From positions 1 through 5,816 of the forward strand of contig JAKSOY010000259.1 of assembly GCA_024405255.1 (NCBI GenBank): a stretch of DNA of 5,816 nt. The letters run 5' to 3'. Positions 4,462 to 5,816 of this stretch are shown here, piece after piece (position 1 is the stretch's first letter; every line of letters begins with the position of its first letter). A program made the position numbers and the translations under genes. The notes below the pieces were generated by a model. It had not been told where the DNA came from and made no database searches. It was given only the letters and a program-made list of their open reading frames with translations. The stretch is from Kiritimatiellia bacterium. Its GTDB lineage: Bacteria; Verrucomicrobiota; Kiritimatiellia; RFP12; UBA1067.

Positions 4462-5816
4462 CGTGGAGACTCTACGGCGCGGCCGATGCGCGTCTGGAAG
4501 ACATCGAACTTGAAGAGGCCGGCGAGGAGGGCATTGTCGTCGAGCTGGTTTCGAATACGATTTGCCTGAGCGACTACAAGGCGCTGTCGCTGGGAACGGG
4601 ACACAAGCGCGTGCCGCAAGACATCGCAACGCGTCCGACGATGTTCGGCCATGAGATCGCGGGAATTGTCCGCGAGGTGGGCACGAAGTGGAAGGGCCGG
4701 TTCAAAGTCGGCCAGCGCGTGGGACTTCAACCGTCCCTCAACATTCCCGGCCACGAGCTCGAGACGGTCGGATATGCCTGGCACACGATCGGCGGCGACA
4801 CGACGCACGTGTATCTGCCGTCCATCGTGATGGAGATGGGATGCCTGCTGCCCTACGAAGGTGACGCGTTCTTCAAGTGCTCGCTGGCGGAACCGATCAG
4901 CTGCCTTGTGTCGGGCTTTCGTACGAACTACCACAATGCGTTCTGTTCGCACGATCTCGAAGTCGGCATCGTCGACGGGGGCACGATGCTGCTGATGGCG
5001 GGGTGCGGGGCGATGGGCCTTGGCTGCATCGACATCGCGTGTCACTCGCCGGAGAAGCGTCCGCGCCGCCTCGTTGTTACGGACATCGACGAACGGCGGC
5101 TCGTCCGCGCGGCGAAGATGTTCGGTCTTGTCTATGCGAACGGTACGGCCGACGGTGCCGTGAACGGGGTTGAGCTTCACTTCGTCAATGTGAAGGATCT
5201 GGCTGATCCCGTCGCGACGTTGAAGGCCTACAACCAGGTGGACGACGCGCGGGCGGACAATCCCACTTCGACCGGCGGCGGCTATGACGACATCTTCCTG
5301 ATGGCCGCCGTGCCTGAGCTGATCACGCAGTGTTCGGAACTTCTGGGATTCGGCGGATGCCTCAACTTCTTTGCGGGTCCGACGAACCAGAAGCTGATGG
5401 CGGCATTCAACTTCTACAATGTCCATTATCTCATGCACCATGTCGTGGCCAATTCCGGCGGCGACGTGAAGGACATGGCCGATTCCGTCGACTGGATCGG
5501 CAAGGGGTATTTGCATCCGGAGGTGATGATCACCCATGTGGGCGGACTCGATTCGGCGGCGGCGGCAACGCGCGACATGCTCAAGGTGCCAGGCGGCAAG
5601 CGGCTTGTCTACACGCATGTGAAGATGCCGATGACGGCGATTGCCGATTTCGCGAAACTAGGCGAGTCCGATCCGTTCTATGCCGAGCTCGCGAAGATCT
5701 GCGAAGCGAACAACGGACTCTGGTGCAAGGCGGCGGAAGACTACCTCCTCGCGAAGGCACCGAAGATCGAGATCGGCGAGCCAAAGGAACTCGTCCACGA
5801 ACGCATCATCAGACTC
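4449..5816 (+). CDS. sorE-like: L-sorbose-1-phosphate reductase-like zinc-dependent dehydrogenase (SorE-like), 3' end outside window
   Basis: The frame stays open for 456 codons from ATG 4449 to the right edge. It is a medium-chain dehydrogenase: 'NTICLSDYKALSLGTGHKRV' (Cys39), 'FGHEIAG' (His68, Glu69) and 'SLAEPISC' (Glu148) give the sorbitol-dehydrogenase-like Cys/His/Glu/Glu active-site zinc set. 'AGCGAMGLG' (184-192) is the nucleotide loop, and 'VVTDIDERR' with Asp212 suggests NAD(H) preference. The motifs 'GTGHKRVP', 'LLPYEGDAFF', 'LNFFAGPT', 'FNFYNVHY', 'THVGGL' and 'PGGKRLVYTH' are those I associate with SorE, which interconverts L-sorbose-1-P and D-glucitol-6-P. The four-Cys structural zinc lobe is absent (no Cys at 90-115). 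After the TAIADF segment, where many homologues end, it continues more than 50 residues ('CEANNGLWCKAAEDYLL'). It starts 1 nt after the kinase stop with GAAGG at 4438-4442. Family confident; true substrate open. Confidence 0.85.
   Translation, partial: MKAKAWRLYGAADARLEDIELEEAGEEGIVVELVSNTICLSDYKALSLGTGHKRVPQDIATRPTMFGHEIAGIVREVGTKWKGRFKVGQRVGLQPSLNIPGHELETVGYAWHTIGGDTTHVYLPSIVMEMGCLLPYEGDAFFKCSLAEPISCLVSGFRTNYHNAFCSHDLEVGIVDGGTMLLMAGCGAMGLGCIDIACHSPEKRPRRLVVTDIDERRLVRAAKMFGLVYANGTADGAVNGVELHFVNVKDLADPVATLKAYNQVDDARADNPTSTGGGYDDIFLMAAVPELITQCSELLGFGGCLNFFAGPTNQKLMAAFNFYNVHYLMHHVVANSGGDVKDMADSVDWIGKGYLHPEVMITHVGGLDSAAAATRDMLKVPGGKRLVYTHVKMPMTAIADFAKLGESDPFYAELAKICEANNGLWCKAAEDYLLAKAPKIEIGEPKELVHERIIRL

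Noticed and set aside
4341..5618. Long minus-strand open frame (425 codons) opposite the dehydrogenase gene
   Set aside because: It is antisense to a clearly recognisable SorE-like protein, is rich in Arg and His as expected of a GC-rich shadow frame, and has no family motifs.

Overview
The window looks like a bacterial chromosome segment from a GC-rich, sugar-degrading organism. The three large genes have high-GC third positions. The secreted TIM-barrel glycosidase-like protein with its DDD...CxCxxC signature, followed by a sugar-phosphate kinase and a sorbose-phosphate-reductase-like dehydrogenase, recalls gut or rumen Kiritimatiellota/Verrucomicrobiota and their relatives. That placement is an inference from style, not from a marker gene.

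Layout. (1) Positions 1-96 carry the first 32 codons of a minus-strand gene leaving the window, driven by a well-formed sigma70-type promoter at 105-133 that would give an almost leaderless mRNA. (2) Positions ~280-1790 form a visibly AT-richer accessory stretch that reads like a graveyard. It holds an ATPase_2/DUF234-type gene that keeps its promoter, ribosome binding site and first 18 codons, then jumps in another frame to an intact C-terminal PD-(D/E)XK-like domain. Next come a GC-rich palindromic repeat and a direct-repeat pair, a tiny 10-codon stub, an overlapping pair of small intact genes of unknown function (88 and 77 aa), and finally a 14-codon stub that resembles the start of a DUF4160-type protein. 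(3) Positions 1812-5816 are a compact plus-strand operon: a secreted TIM-barrel glycoside-hydrolase-like protein, a PfkB-family kinase of the 1-phosphofructokinase/tagatose-6-phosphate kinase group, and an L-sorbose-1-phosphate-reductase-like (SorE-like) zinc dehydrogenase that runs off the right edge. The junctions are a TGATG overlap and a 1-nt gap, so translational coupling is likely.

How the genes work together. The operon suggests a route in which an exported hydrolase acts on a carbohydrate outside the cytoplasm and the resulting sugar (phosphate) is handled by the kinase and the NAD(P)-dependent reductase. The exact sugar cannot be read from the sequence. The accessory stretch appears to be losing genes by internal and 3' deletions that leave promoter/RBS/N-terminus stubs. 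Its small overlapping gene pair is the best candidate for something undescribed. No CRISPR array, insertion sequence, rRNA or tRNA was recognised.
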